DNA from: an uncultured Flavobacteriales bacterium
GTDB lineage: Bacteria > Bacteroidota > Bacteroidia > Flavobacteriales > Weeksellaceae
DNA length: 64,000 bases
Direction of reading: 5' to 3'
NCBI GenBank assembly: GCA_937973555.1
Contig: CALJKL010000002.1
Span: 13,269 to 77,268 of the forward strand
Shown: positions 25,949 to 34,372 of the stretch, in pieces
How positions within the stretch are numbered: the first letter of the stretch is position 1
Layout: the number at the start of each line of letters is the position of its first letter
Notes under the pieces: model-generated
What the model was told of the DNA's origin: nothing
What the model saw: only the letters and a program-made list of their open reading frames with translations
The model's database searches: none
Translations under genes and position numbers: made by a program

Positions 25949-26956
25949 CATTGCTTCCTCGCAAAGTTGTTTCACCACATCTATCCATCGGTCTTCATCA
26001 TTAAGACAAGGGATGTAATGAAAATTTTCTCCTCCTGCATGGATAAATTCTTCTTTTCCTTCCACCGAAATCTCTTCCAAAGTTTCTAAGCAGTCACTTA
26101 CAAAGGCAGGGCAAACAATCGCTAAATTTTTCACGCCATTTTTCGGAAGATTTTCTAGAGTTTCATCAGTATAAGGCTCTATCCATTTGTCTTTCCCCAG
26201 TCTGGATTGGAAGGTAGATTTTACCTGAGTATCATCTAAACCTAATTTTTGCTTCACCAATTCTGTTGTTTTTAGACATTGGTGACGGTAACAGTATGCA
26301 TGCGCTGGATAATCGTTTTTAAAACAACAATCGCCAATTTTACATGTTTTGGTAGGGTCTGTTTTATAGATGTGTCTTTCCGGTACGCCATGGTAAGAGA
26401 ACTGCAACAAATCGAAATTTTCAGGCAATTTTTCTTTAATACTTTCTGCAAGGCAGTTTACATAAATTTCTTTATTGTAAAAAGGCGGCACAAAATTGAT
26501 TTTTACATTCGGGAAAAACTTCTGCTGCACTTCTTTTGCTTTTTCTACCACCGTTTCTGTGGTGCTCATCGCATATTGAGGATAGAGTGGGAAAAGTACA
26601 ATTTCTTCTACTCCTTTTTCTGCCAAATTTCTAATCCCGGTTTCAATAGAAGGCTCTGCGTATCGCATGCCTATTTCTACAGGAATGTCTACCTTTTTTT
26701 GCAGTTTTTCCTGAATCTGCCTGGTAATTACAATTAATGGCGAGCCTTGCTCTGTCCAGACGGTTTTGTAAGCCGCTGCAGATTTTTTTGGACGAACATT
26801 AAGGATAATTCCACGCACCAGCAAAGCCCTGAGAAACCAAGGGTAGTCTATTACACGTTCATCCATTAGGAACTCGTCTAGGTATTCTTTTACATCACTC
26901 ACTTTTGTAGATCTTGGCGAACCTAAGTTCACCAGTAATATGCCTTTTTTGCTCAT
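25946..26956 (-). CDS. hemH: Ferrochelatase with an internal cysteine cluster
   Basis: A 336-residue ferrochelatase, which inserts iron into protoporphyrin. Signatures are LVNLGSPRSTKVSDVKEYL, FQSR-type catalytic strands, LLQFSYHGVPERH with the metal-binding His, and CPAFVSDCLETLEEI. A cysteine group at 205, 210, 211, 222 and 227 (KTCKIGDCC, then AYCYRHQC) sits in the region where some bacterial ferrochelatases bind an internal [2Fe-2S] cluster, so a cluster is possible. The next gene on the same strand is the NifU-like scaffold (26966-27844), 9 nt upstream, so they form an operon that joins iron-sulfur and heme assembly. Confidence 0.93.
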   Translation of the reverse strand: MSKKGILLVNLGSPRSTKVSDVKEYLDEFLMDERVIDYPWFLRALLVRGIILNVRPKKSAAAYKTVWTEQGSPLIVITRQIQEKLQKKVDIPVEIGMRYAEPSIETGIRNLAEKGVEEIVLFPLYPQYAMSTTETVVEKAKEVQQKFFPNVKINFVPPFYNKEIYVNCLAESIKEKLPENFDLLQFSYHGVPERHIYKTDPTKTCKIGDCCFKNDYPAHAYCYRHQCLKTTELVKQKLGLDDTQVKSTFQSRLGKDKWIEPYTDETLENLPKNGVKNLAIVCPAFVSDCLETLEEISVEGKEEFIHAGGENFHYIPCLNDEDRWIDVVKQLCEEAM

Positions 26957-26965
26957 AATTTAGAT

Positions 26966-27844
26966 TTATCCGTTTACGGCTTCTACTTTTTCTACCAATT
27001 CTGGTAAGAAGTTTTTTAATACTTGTTCTATGCCTCCCTTTAAAGTGGCAGTAGAACTTGGGCAACCGCTGCAAGCTCCTTGCAGAAGCATTTTTGCGGT
27101 TTTGTTTTCGGCATCATATTCTAAAAGAGATATTTTTCCGCCGTCATTTTCTACGGCAGGGGCAATGTATTCGTTCAGAATGTCAGAAATTTTCTGCTCA
27201 TCATCTGTATATTCTCTGTTGATGATTTTTTCTACAGGGTTTTCATGTTTCTGAGGCTCTTTGTTGGAAATGGTATTTCCTGCCTGCAAAAATTCTGCAA
27301 TTACGCTTCTCACCACCACCATTACTTCATGCCATTGTACCGAATCATCTTTGGTAACTGCCACAAAGTTTTCAGAAATAAAAACTTCTTTTACAAAATT
27401 GAATTCATCAAACAAAGCCTTCGCCAAAGGCACTTCTTCTGCCTCTTCTTTTGACTTTACTTCTACGAAACCATCCAGCAATAGTCTGTTTCCTCCAAAC
27501 TTCATCACGGCAGGATTGGGTGTCATTTCGGCAAAAATTTCATAAGCTTGTTTTGCCTTTTGTCTATAGATTCTTGGGTTGGCAAGCAATTCGTCTTCCA
27601 CCACATTTCTGAGACTTTCTACAATATGTTCCCATTCTATGTGCTCTTCTTTGGCTACTGCAATAAAATTGGCAGAGATAAAGATTTTTGAAACAAACGG
27701 ATAATTAAAGAGTTCCTGAGCCATTGGGATTTCAGAAACATCAGAAGTCCTGTCCAGTTCCAAAGAGCCCGGTATTAGGGTGTAATCTGCCACAAACTTC
27801 ATTACGTTTGGGTTTGCAGTAGGTTCTATGATGATTTTATGCAT
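26966..27844 (-). CDS. NifU-like Fe-S scaffold with duplicated Nfu N-terminal domain
   Basis: A 292-residue protein. Residues 1-90 and about 100-195 are two tandem Nfu N-terminal domains: each starts with a PNPxVMKF-type motif (TANPNVMKFV, then TPNPAVMKFG) and contains a FVKEVFISENFVAV-type strand. Residues about 210-292 are a NifU C-terminal domain with GACSGCPSS (Cys258 and Cys261), where the CxxC binds a [4Fe-4S] cluster for transfer. The duplicated N domain is unusual compared with single-domain NfuA. It is cotranscribed with hemH downstream. A -7 box lies at 27867-27874. Confidence 0.93.
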   Translation of the reverse strand: MHKIIIEPTANPNVMKFVADYTLIPGSLELDRTSDVSEIPMAQELFNYPFVSKIFISANFIAVAKEEHIEWEHIVESLRNVVEDELLANPRIYRQKAKQAYEIFAEMTPNPAVMKFGGNRLLLDGFVEVKSKEEAEEVPLAKALFDEFNFVKEVFISENFVAVTKDDSVQWHEVMVVVRSVIAEFLQAGNTISNKEPQKHENPVEKIINREYTDDEQKISDILNEYIAPAVENDGGKISLLEYDAENKTAKMLLQGACSGCPSSTATLKGGIEQVLKNFLPELVEKVEAVNG

Positions 27845-27866
27845 TTTTTATTTAAATTTGAATGTG

Positions 27867-27874
27867 CAAAAATA
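27867..27874 (-). promoter_or_regulatory. -7 box for the nifU-hemH operon
   Basis: On the minus strand this reads TATTTTTG, an exact TAnnTTTG match, 22 nt upstream of the NifU-like start at 27844. Confidence 0.45.
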
Positions 27875-27976
27875 CATAAAGGAAGTCAGAAGAAGGAATA
27901 AGGGAGTTAGATTTTTTCAATAATGAATATTTTGTAAATCGTAATCCAACAATCATAAAACAGAAATAACAAAACC

Positions 27977-28504
27977 ATGGCATTAGTAAGAGAACTTTTA
28001 GGAAAAACCCCAAAAATAGGAGAGAATACTTTTTTGGCAGAAACAGCCGTTATTATTGGAGATGTGGAAATGGGGAGCGATTGTAGTATTTGGTATAATG
28101 CCGTAATAAGAGGGGATGTGCATTACATAAAATTGGGCAATAAAGTAAATGTACAAGATAATGTAATGCTGCATTGTACTTACCAAAAATATCCTTTGAA
28201 TATCGGTAACAATGTTTCTATTGGCCATAATGCCTGTGTACATGGCTGCACCATTCATGATAATGTGTTGATAGGCATGAGCGCCATTGTGATGGACAAC
28301 TGCGTGGTAGAGAGTAATTCTATTGTGGCAGCAGGTGCGGTAGTAACACAAGGAACACATATCAAGGCGGGTGAACTTTGGGCAGGAGTACCGGCCAAAA
28401 AAGTAAAAGACGTCTCCCAGGAATTGCTAGAAGGCGAAATCAATAGAATTGCCAACAATTATGTGAAATATTCTGGATGGTATAAGGAAGGAGAAGAATA
28501 CTAG
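27977..28504 (+). CDS. Gamma-class carbonic anhydrase-family protein
   Basis: A 175-residue left-handed beta-helix protein with hexapeptide repeats ([VIL]G-x4 throughout). Metal-ligand histidines lie in HYIKLGNKVNVQDNVMLHC and SIGHNACVHGC, the two conserved runs of the gamma carbonic anhydrase family. Catalytic activity is plausible because both His sets are present, but many homologs are annotated only as gamma-CA-like. The gene is monocistronic, with 127 nt to the nifU start behind it. Confidence 0.88.
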   Translation: MALVRELLGKTPKIGENTFLAETAVIIGDVEMGSDCSIWYNAVIRGDVHYIKLGNKVNVQDNVMLHCTYQKYPLNIGNNVSIGHNACVHGCTIHDNVLIGMSAIVMDNCVVESNSIVAAGAVVTQGTHIKAGELWAGVPAKKVKDVSQELLEGEINRIANNYVKYSGWYKEGEEY

Positions 28505-28599
28505 AACTTTATATATCATTTGCTAATTTCTTGCAAAAAAATGCTTTCAATTTCATCAAGTCAATATTAAGTTTTCTCTGCTGCTCATCAAATTTTCAC

Positions 28600-28607
28600 T
28601 ACTTTTG
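28600..28607 (+). promoter_or_regulatory. -7 box for the PIF1-like helicase gene
   Basis: TACTTTTG matches TAnnTTTG and ends 8 nt before the ATG at 28616, implying a very short leader. Confidence 0.45.
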
Positions 28608-28615
28608 AAGATAGA

Positions 28616-30748
28616 ATGAACAGCAATCTTTTTGACCTCGTAGAAAACACCAGCCGAAATATCTTCCTCACCGGAAAAGCAGGAACAGGTAAAACCACCT
28701 TCCTGAACGATTTCGTGAAGAAAACCCGCAAAAAGCACATCGTAGTGGCGCCCACAGGCATCGCAGCCATCAATGCGGGAGGCGTTACCATACATTCTAT
28801 GTTCGGGTTTCCGCTGCGCACGTTCATTCCTACATTAGATAGGATAGATGGCAATCTTGCCATGAATATTCCAGATCTGATGCAGCATTTCAAATACCGA
28901 AAAGACAAACTGAAACTCCTTCGTGAAGTAGAAATCATCATCATAGATGAGGTGTCTGTGCTTCGGGCAGATGTGATGGATATGATGGATTTTTCTCTTC
29001 GCCATATCCGTAGAAATCCATTGAAATTTGGTGGCGTACAAATGCTTTTCATTGGCGATTTGTATCAGCTTCCTCCCGTGGTACGCGATGAGAGCGAATA
29101 CATCATGAAGCAATTTTATGCTTCGCCATTCTTTTTTGACGCCTTTGCATTGAAGGAAACCAATCTTCTCACGATAGAACTCACCCAAGTTTTCAGACAA
29201 AAAGACGAAGAATTTTTAGAAATCCTCAACGAAATAAGAGATGGAAATCTGTCTTCAAAGCATTTTGAAGTTCTCAACAGTCGTTTTGATCCTCAGTTTG
29301 AAGCAAAAGAAGAAGCCTATGTTTACCTCTGCTCGCATAACCGAATGGCAGACGAAATCAATTCTCAAAAACTAAATGAACTGAAAGGGAAATCTTTTTT
29401 TTATAATGCAAGCATCATTGGTGATTTCAAAGAAACACAGTTTCCCAACGACGATAAGTTAGAGCTCAAAGTAGGAGCGCAGATTATGTTCATCAGAAAT
29501 GATGCTTCTCAGGAAAAAAAATACTTCAACGGAAAATTGGCTGAAGTAGTAGATCTGGATGAAGAAGAAATTTGGGTAAGAATAGACGGCGATACGGAAG
29601 ATTATAAACTGAAAAAAGAAATTTGGGAACAGAAAAAGTACAGTCTAGATCCCGAAAAAAATATTCAGGAAGAGGTATTAGGTAGTTTCGAGCAATATCC
29701 TATCCGTTTGGCTTGGGCCGTTACCATACATAAGTCTCAAGGTCTTACTTTCGATAGACTTATTGTAGATGCAGGTAAATCTTTTGCTTCGGGGCAGGTG
29801 TATGTGGCACTTTCGAGATGCCGTACATTGGAAGGGATAGTCTTGAAATCTAAGATTACCAAAGACGTTATTTTCAGCGATAGAAGGGTATCCCAATTTC
29901 AGGATGCCACCAATGCCAATGATCAGATAGAAGATATTCTTCAATCAGAAAAATACGATTACAGCATTCGTAAAATTCTAAGGTATTTAGATGTTTCCTG
30001 GGCCAAAGATGCTTTGGAATATTGGAGTGATGCCTCTAAGCAAAGTAAATTTGTAGATCAACAAAAGGCATTTCAATTGTATTTTACTTTGAAGATTTCT
30101 ACAGAAAATCTTACCGGAATTTTCCAAAAATTTGAAAAAATCATTTGGCAAAAAACCAGAAAATTTATTGAAACCCAGGAAAATTGGCATGAGGTGGAAG
30201 CCAAGGCAGAAGGTGCCGTTAATTTCTTTTTTCAAAAGGTAAATGATGAAATTTTTAAGCCTTTTAAAGAATTTTATGCTGAGACAAAAGGCGTAAAAGG
30301 GCTGAAACAATACAATGAAGATACCCGTACTTTTTTAGATGATTTGGAAGAATATCTGAAAGATCTGAAGCAGGTTCATCTTATGGAAAAACCACTTTTT
30401 GATGAAAAAAATGACGAAAAAATATCTTCTAAGGTTGTAAAAGTACCCACGCAAAATATTACGCTTCAGCTATTCGAAGAAGGAAAATCCATCGGTGAAA
30501 TTGCTAAAGAAAGAGGCGTTTTGGTACAGACTATTTTTGGACATTTGGCTAAATTTGTTGAGAATGGTTCATTGGAAATTGAAAGGGTTTTAGCAAAAGA
30601 ATATATTCATGAATTTGAAGTTTTTTACCGCACCAAATTTCAGGAAGATCCTGAAAAGTATGAAAGCTTGAATGAGCTAAAGCGCGAATTTCCGCATATA
30701 GAATTCCATGAACTGAGGGTTTTGCGGGATTATTTCAACAAAAGTTAA
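28616..30748 (+). CDS. PIF1-like SF1B helicase with C-terminal HTH domain
   Basis: A 710-residue protein with Walker A FLTGKAGTGKTTFLNDF (about residues 18-34), VVAPTGIAAINAGGVTIHS, Walker B EIIIIDEVSV, and later SF1B motifs (GVQMLFIGDLYQLPPV, AVTIHKSQGLTFDR, YVALSRCRTLEGI). The last ~110 residues carry a helix-turn-helix (LFEEGKSIGEIAKERGVLVQ) of the HTH_40/helicase C-terminal type. PIF1 family enzymes unwind DNA 5' to 3', including structured or paused forks. It lies 41 nt before proC but the two functions seem unrelated. Confidence 0.9.
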   Translation: MNSNLFDLVENTSRNIFLTGKAGTGKTTFLNDFVKKTRKKHIVVAPTGIAAINAGGVTIHSMFGFPLRTFIPTLDRIDGNLAMNIPDLMQHFKYRKDKLKLLREVEIIIIDEVSVLRADVMDMMDFSLRHIRRNPLKFGGVQMLFIGDLYQLPPVVRDESEYIMKQFYASPFFFDAFALKETNLLTIELTQVFRQKDEEFLEILNEIRDGNLSSKHFEVLNSRFDPQFEAKEEAYVYLCSHNRMADEINSQKLNELKGKSFFYNASIIGDFKETQFPNDDKLELKVGAQIMFIRNDASQEKKYFNGKLAEVVDLDEEEIWVRIDGDTEDYKLKKEIWEQKKYSLDPEKNIQEEVLGSFEQYPIRLAWAVTIHKSQGLTFDRLIVDAGKSFASGQVYVALSRCRTLEGIVLKSKITKDVIFSDRRVSQFQDATNANDQIEDILQSEKYDYSIRKILRYLDVSWAKDALEYWSDASKQSKFVDQQKAFQLYFTLKISTENLTGIFQKFEKIIWQKTRKFIETQENWHEVEAKAEGAVNFFFQKVNDEIFKPFKEFYAETKGVKGLKQYNEDTRTFLDDLEEYLKDLKQVHLMEKPLFDEKNDEKISSKVVKVPTQNITLQLFEEGKSIGEIAKERGVLVQTIFGHLAKFVENGSLEIERVLAKEYIHEFEVFYRTKFQEDPEKYESLNELKREFPHIEFHELRVLRDYFNKS

Positions 30749-30789
30749 AATTTAAAAGTCAAAAATCTAATATTTAAAAACACAAAAAA

Positions 30790-31593
30790 ATGAAAATTGC
30801 TATTTTAGGAGCTGGAAACATGGGAGTGGCCTTTTCCCGTTCTTTTTTAAAATACGAGCTCGTGAAAGCTCACCATTTACAATTGATTATCAGAAGCGAA
30901 AAAAAGATTGGGAAGATTAAAAAGGAATTTCCAGAAGTAAAGATTTCGTATTTTGATGAGGCAGAAGTAGAAGATGCAGATTTGATGGTAATCTCTGTTA
31001 AACCTCAAGATTTTCAATATGTTGCAGAGAATTTGCCATTTACCTTAAAGGAAAATCAAATGGTGCTTTCTATCATGGCTGGGGTGAAAATAGAAAAAAT
31101 TCAAAAATTATTACACCATAAAAATGTGGTGCGTGCCATGCCGAATTCGCCTACTTTATTAGGAATGGGCATTACCGGTTATACCGCTGCAGAGGGCGTT
31201 TCTTTTAATCAAATTCTTCAGATAGAACGCTTGCTGAACAGCGCCGGAAGAGCAGTGTATTTAGAAGACGAAAATCATTTAGATTCTGTTACCGCCCTTA
31301 GTGGAAGCGGGCCGGCTTATTTTTACTATATTGTAGATGCTATGATAAAAGCTGGAATAGAAATGGGAATCGAAGAAAATCTTTCTAAACTTTTTGTGAA
31401 GCAAACCATGGTAGGGGCCTATCATCTCATCAATAATTCTGATAAAAATCTAAACGAACTCATTAAAGAAGTGGCTTCCAAGGGTGGCACTACAGAAGCT
31501 GCATTGAAAGTTTTCAAAGAAAATGCTTTGAAAAAAACGATTGAAGAAGGCATTTTCGCTGCCCAAAAAAGAGCCAAAGAATTGAACGGTTAA
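30790..31593 (+). CDS. proC: Pyrroline-5-carboxylate reductase
   Basis: A 267-residue ProC, which makes proline from 1-pyrroline-5-carboxylate. The N-terminal Rossmann loop is AILGAGNMGVAFSRS (about residues 3-17). The signature TALSGSGPAYFYYIVDAMI lies near residue 167, and ASKGGTTEAALKVF is the C-terminal family motif. The stop codon overlaps the stop of the opposing ABC-F gene by 4 nt (31590-31593), so the two transcripts converge tail to tail. Confidence 0.95.
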   Translation: MKIAILGAGNMGVAFSRSFLKYELVKAHHLQLIIRSEKKIGKIKKEFPEVKISYFDEAEVEDADLMVISVKPQDFQYVAENLPFTLKENQMVLSIMAGVKIEKIQKLLHHKNVVRAMPNSPTLLGMGITGYTAAEGVSFNQILQIERLLNSAGRAVYLEDENHLDSVTALSGSGPAYFYYIVDAMIKAGIEMGIEENLSKLFVKQTMVGAYHLINNSDKNLNELIKEVASKGGTTEAALKVFKENALKKTIEEGIFAAQKRAKELNG

Positions 31594-33500
31594 CCCAAAA
31601 TTTCCTGCAATTCAAGCCAGCGCATTTCTTGTAATTCTAATGTTTCGGAGATTGTTTCCAATTCAGAAGAAAGTTGGGCTATTTTCTCGTAATCTGCTTC
31701 ATTGTTTAGTTTTTCCAATATTACGGCACGTTTTGCTTCCAGTTCAGGCATTTCTTTTTCTAAGGTTTCCAGCTCGCGCTGTTCTTTGAAGGAAAGTTTT
31801 CCTTTTTTGGTTTGAATTTTTGATGTATCCAGAAGCCCATCCTCGTTTGTCATGCTGAGCGAAGTCGAAGCATCTTTTTTATCATTTTCAAACTTTTGAC
31901 TATCGACTTCTGACTTCCGACTTTCCCTATATTCCGAAAAATTTCCGGTGAAATCTTTTATTTTACCTTCCCCTTCAAAAGCCAACACATGGTCTACAAT
32001 TCTGTCCATAAAATAACGGTCGTGAGAAACAATGATGAGGCTTCCCTGGAAATTCAATAAAAAGTTTTCCAGAACTGTCAACGTAGGCAAATCCAAATCA
32101 TTGGTAGGTTCATCGAAGATCAAAAAGTTCGGATTTTGATAGAGCACATACATCAGATGCAGTCGTCTTTTTTCACCTCCTGAAAGTTTAGATATCTGCG
32201 AATATTGTGCTTGATCGTCAAATAAAAATAATCTTAAAAACTGCGATGCAGAAATGGTTCTGCCATTTGCTAAAGGAAAGTTTTCAGAAATTTCGCGGAT
32301 AAAATCTATCACCCTTTCCTCTTCATTATAGACAAGCCCTTTTTGTGAAAAATACCCAAATTTGATGGTCTCTCCAGTTTCTATTTCGCCTTTATCCATG
32401 GGTTCTAAACCTTGGATGATATTAAGCAAAGTAGATTTTCCGGCGCCATTTTTCCCGATAATTCCTACTTTTTCCCCACGCTGAAATTGGTAGCTGAAAT
32501 CTTTCAGCAAAACATTGTCGCCAAAGCTTTTGGAAATATTTTTGAGTTCCAAGATTTTTTTGCCCAAGCGTTTCATTTCAAAATCCAACTCCAAAGCCTG
32601 CTTTTTGGTGTTTGTTTTGGCCACTTTTTCGGTTTCGTAAAAGGCATCAATCCTTGATTTAGATTTGGTAGTTCTCGCTTTCGGCTGACGGCGCATCCAC
32701 TCCAGTTCCTTGCGGTAAAGGTTGTTGGCCTTATCTATGGTAGAGTTCAAATTGTCCTCACGAATCATTTTGTTTTCAAGATAAGTGGCATAAGAACCAT
32801 TGTGTACATAGAGGTTATTGTCTTCCATTTCCCAAATGATGTCACAAACGGAGTCCAGAAAATAACGGTCGTGTGTCACCAAAAGCAACGTCACCAAAGC
32901 CTTTGATAGATAGTTTTCTAACCATTCTACCATCTCCACATCGAGATGGTTGGTAGGCTCATCCATAATGAGAAGGGTGTGGCGATGTTCTGCACGGGTT
33001 TCCACCAAAAGTTTTGCCAAAGCCACGCGTTTGATTTGCCCTCCGGAAAGGGTTTTCATTTTGGCTGACATATCGGTAATTTTTAATTGGGAAAGTATCT
33101 GCTTCATTTCATTTTCCAAATCCCAAGCTTTGTGGATTTCCATTTCGGCAATGGCTTTTTCCATTTCTTCGGTATTTTGGGTAAGCAGTGAGTGGTGGTA
33201 TTTTTTGAGGGCTGCAATGGGTTCAGAATTCAAACTCATCATGAATTCTTCCACATTTTCTTCGCCATTGAAATCTATTTCCTGATCAAACAAAACCACC
33301 TGAATGTCTTTGTTGATAATGATTTCTCCAGAATCGGCAATTTCTTTCCCCGTCAGAATTTTTAGCAAGGTAGATTTTCCGCTTCCGTTTTTGGCAACAA
33401 TGGCAATTTTATCCCCTTCATTGATGTTGAAGGAAATATTTTCAAAAAGCGTTTTAATACCATATGATTTGCCTAGGTTTTCTGCGGAAACGTAATTCAT
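31590..33500 (-). CDS. ABC-F family ATPase with repeat-derived linker
   Basis: A 636-residue soluble ABC-F protein with two ABC domains in one chain. Domain 1 has Walker A AKNGSGKSTLLKI and signature TLSGGQIKRVALA. Domain 2 has GKNGAGKSTLLNI and KLSGGEKRRLHLM. Each has a DEPTN(H/D)LD Walker B. No transmembrane segments are present, as in ribosome-associated ABC-F factors. The C-terminal region, after domain 2, contains the stretch SRKSEVDSQKF and KDASTSLSMTNED, encoded by repeat-like DNA (31849-31925). A coiled coil rich in Glu follows. The start is ATG at 33500, not the open frame from 33530. Confidence 0.93.
   Translation of the reverse strand: MNYVSAENLGKSYGIKTLFENISFNINEGDKIAIVAKNGSGKSTLLKILTGKEIADSGEIIINKDIQVVLFDQEIDFNGEENVEEFMMSLNSEPIAALKKYHHSLLTQNTEEMEKAIAEMEIHKAWDLENEMKQILSQLKITDMSAKMKTLSGGQIKRVALAKLLVETRAEHRHTLLIMDEPTNHLDVEMVEWLENYLSKALVTLLLVTHDRYFLDSVCDIIWEMEDNNLYVHNGSYATYLENKMIREDNLNSTIDKANNLYRKELEWMRRQPKARTTKSKSRIDAFYETEKVAKTNTKKQALELDFEMKRLGKKILELKNISKSFGDNVLLKDFSYQFQRGEKVGIIGKNGAGKSTLLNIIQGLEPMDKGEIETGETIKFGYFSQKGLVYNEEERVIDFIREISENFPLANGRTISASQFLRLFLFDDQAQYSQISKLSGGEKRRLHLMYVLYQNPNFLIFDEPTNDLDLPTLTVLENFLLNFQGSLIIVSHDRYFMDRIVDHVLAFEGEGKIKDFTGNFSEYRESRKSEVDSQKFENDKKDASTSLSMTNEDGLLDTSKIQTKKGKLSFKEQRELETLEKEMPELEAKRAVILEKLNNEADYEKIAQLSSELETISETLELQEMRWLELQEILG
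31849..31925. repeat. Dispersed-repeat-like DNA inside the ABC-F coding region
   Basis: The plus strand carries GTCATGCTGAGCGAAGTC (from 31849), a word common in intergenic repeats of many bacteria, and then CTATCGACTTCTGACTTCC (near 31900), which is the flavobacterial GACTTC/TGACTTCC repeat type. Both lie in frame in the region between the second ABC domain and the coiled coil. The encoded text is DASTSLSMT and SRKSEVDSQ. Confidence 0.5.
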
Positions 33501-33577
33501 TTTAATTAGAAAATTTGTGCGAAAATACAAAATTGCCTAAGTCTTTAGCCTTAGAAAAGATTAAATTTTCTGAAAAA

Positions 33578-33610
33578 TAAAAGTGTAAACCAAATAGATT
33601 TACACTTTCA
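33578..33610 (-). terminator. Terminator after the cold-shock protein gene
   Basis: AAAGTGTAAA (33580-33589) pairs with TTTACACTTT (33599-33608) around a short loop. The minus strand continues with a modest T-rich stretch, and the opposite side is the ABC-F gene start region. Confidence 0.55.
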
Positions 33611-33631
33611 ATAAAATTATAAGTCTTGGTT

Positions 33632-34069
33632 TTAAGATTTCACCAATTGCACATTTACAGCCGAGTATCCTTTTGCAGATCTTTCTTTATCAAAAGAAAC
33701 TTTATTTCCTTTTTTTACCTCATGGGCGCAGTTATTGCTATGGAAAAATACATTTTCTTTGCTGCTGTCTTCGGTTATAAATCCATACCCTTTTTCAGAT
33801 AAAAAAGTAATAATACCTGTTTTCAGTGTTTCTTCCTCTATAATAGGTGCTGCACCAAGACGGATTTCATCAACATTTACAAATGTTTTTTCTTGTTCGC
33901 TTGGTGGTATATTGGTAAGCTGTCCGTTGGCATCTACATAAGAAAACATTTCTTCAAAATCTTTTCCTTTGTTATTATTTGCTTTGCGTTCTTCTCTACG
34001 CTGCGTTTTTTCCTTTTGTTTTTGAAGTTTCTTTTTAAAATTTTCTTTTTTTGAGAAAGAATCTGCCAT
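33632..34069 (-). CDS. Cold-shock-domain protein with a basic N-terminal tail
   Basis: A 145-residue protein. The C-terminal 60 residues are a cold-shock domain with KGYGFIT (RNP1) and VFFHSN (RNP2) motifs, which bind single-stranded RNA or DNA. The first 55 residues are a charged Lys/Glu/Arg-rich segment (KKLQKQKEKTQRREERKAN) that is a likely nucleic acid-binding or coiled region. This long form with an N-terminal tail is common in Flavobacteriia. It is transcribed alone, with a terminator before the ABC-F gene. Confidence 0.9.
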   Translation of the reverse strand: MADSFSKKENFKKKLQKQKEKTQRREERKANNNKGKDFEEMFSYVDANGQLTNIPPSEQEKTFVNVDEIRLGAAPIIEEETLKTGIITFLSEKGYGFITEDSSKENVFFHSNNCAHEVKKGNKVSFDKERSAKGYSAVNVQLVKS

Positions 34070-34372
34070 TTTGTTTGTATGTATTTAATTTATTGATTGT
34101 TATAATTTCAAAAAAAGTAACTGAAAAAACGAATGTAGAAAGTGAAATAAAATTTCACTGAATAAAGAAAGTAAAGGCAGTTACACCATTAATGAAGATG
34201 CAAATGTAAGGTATTTTTATTTAGTGAATTTTTTTTTGAATAAAGTGATAGCTGAAAAAAAATGCAAATTGTACAATAAAAATTTATAAATGTTTGAAGA
34301 TTTATAAAAAGGAAGAGCTTTAGTTGATTTTAAATAAAATTTTATAATTTTAACCTCTTAATTCAAAAAAAA
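34070..34372. promoter_or_regulatory. 303-bp intergenic region upstream of GH32 with an inverted repeat
   Basis: No convincing gene here. AGTGAAAT and ATTTCACT (34141-34159) form a perfect inverted repeat with a 3-nt centre, which could be an operator for the divergent cold-shock gene or the GH32 gene. The region is strongly AT-rich, with several poly-A/T runs. A TTG with an A/T-rich -7-like run is present near 34324, but I cannot choose a promoter. Confidence 0.35.
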
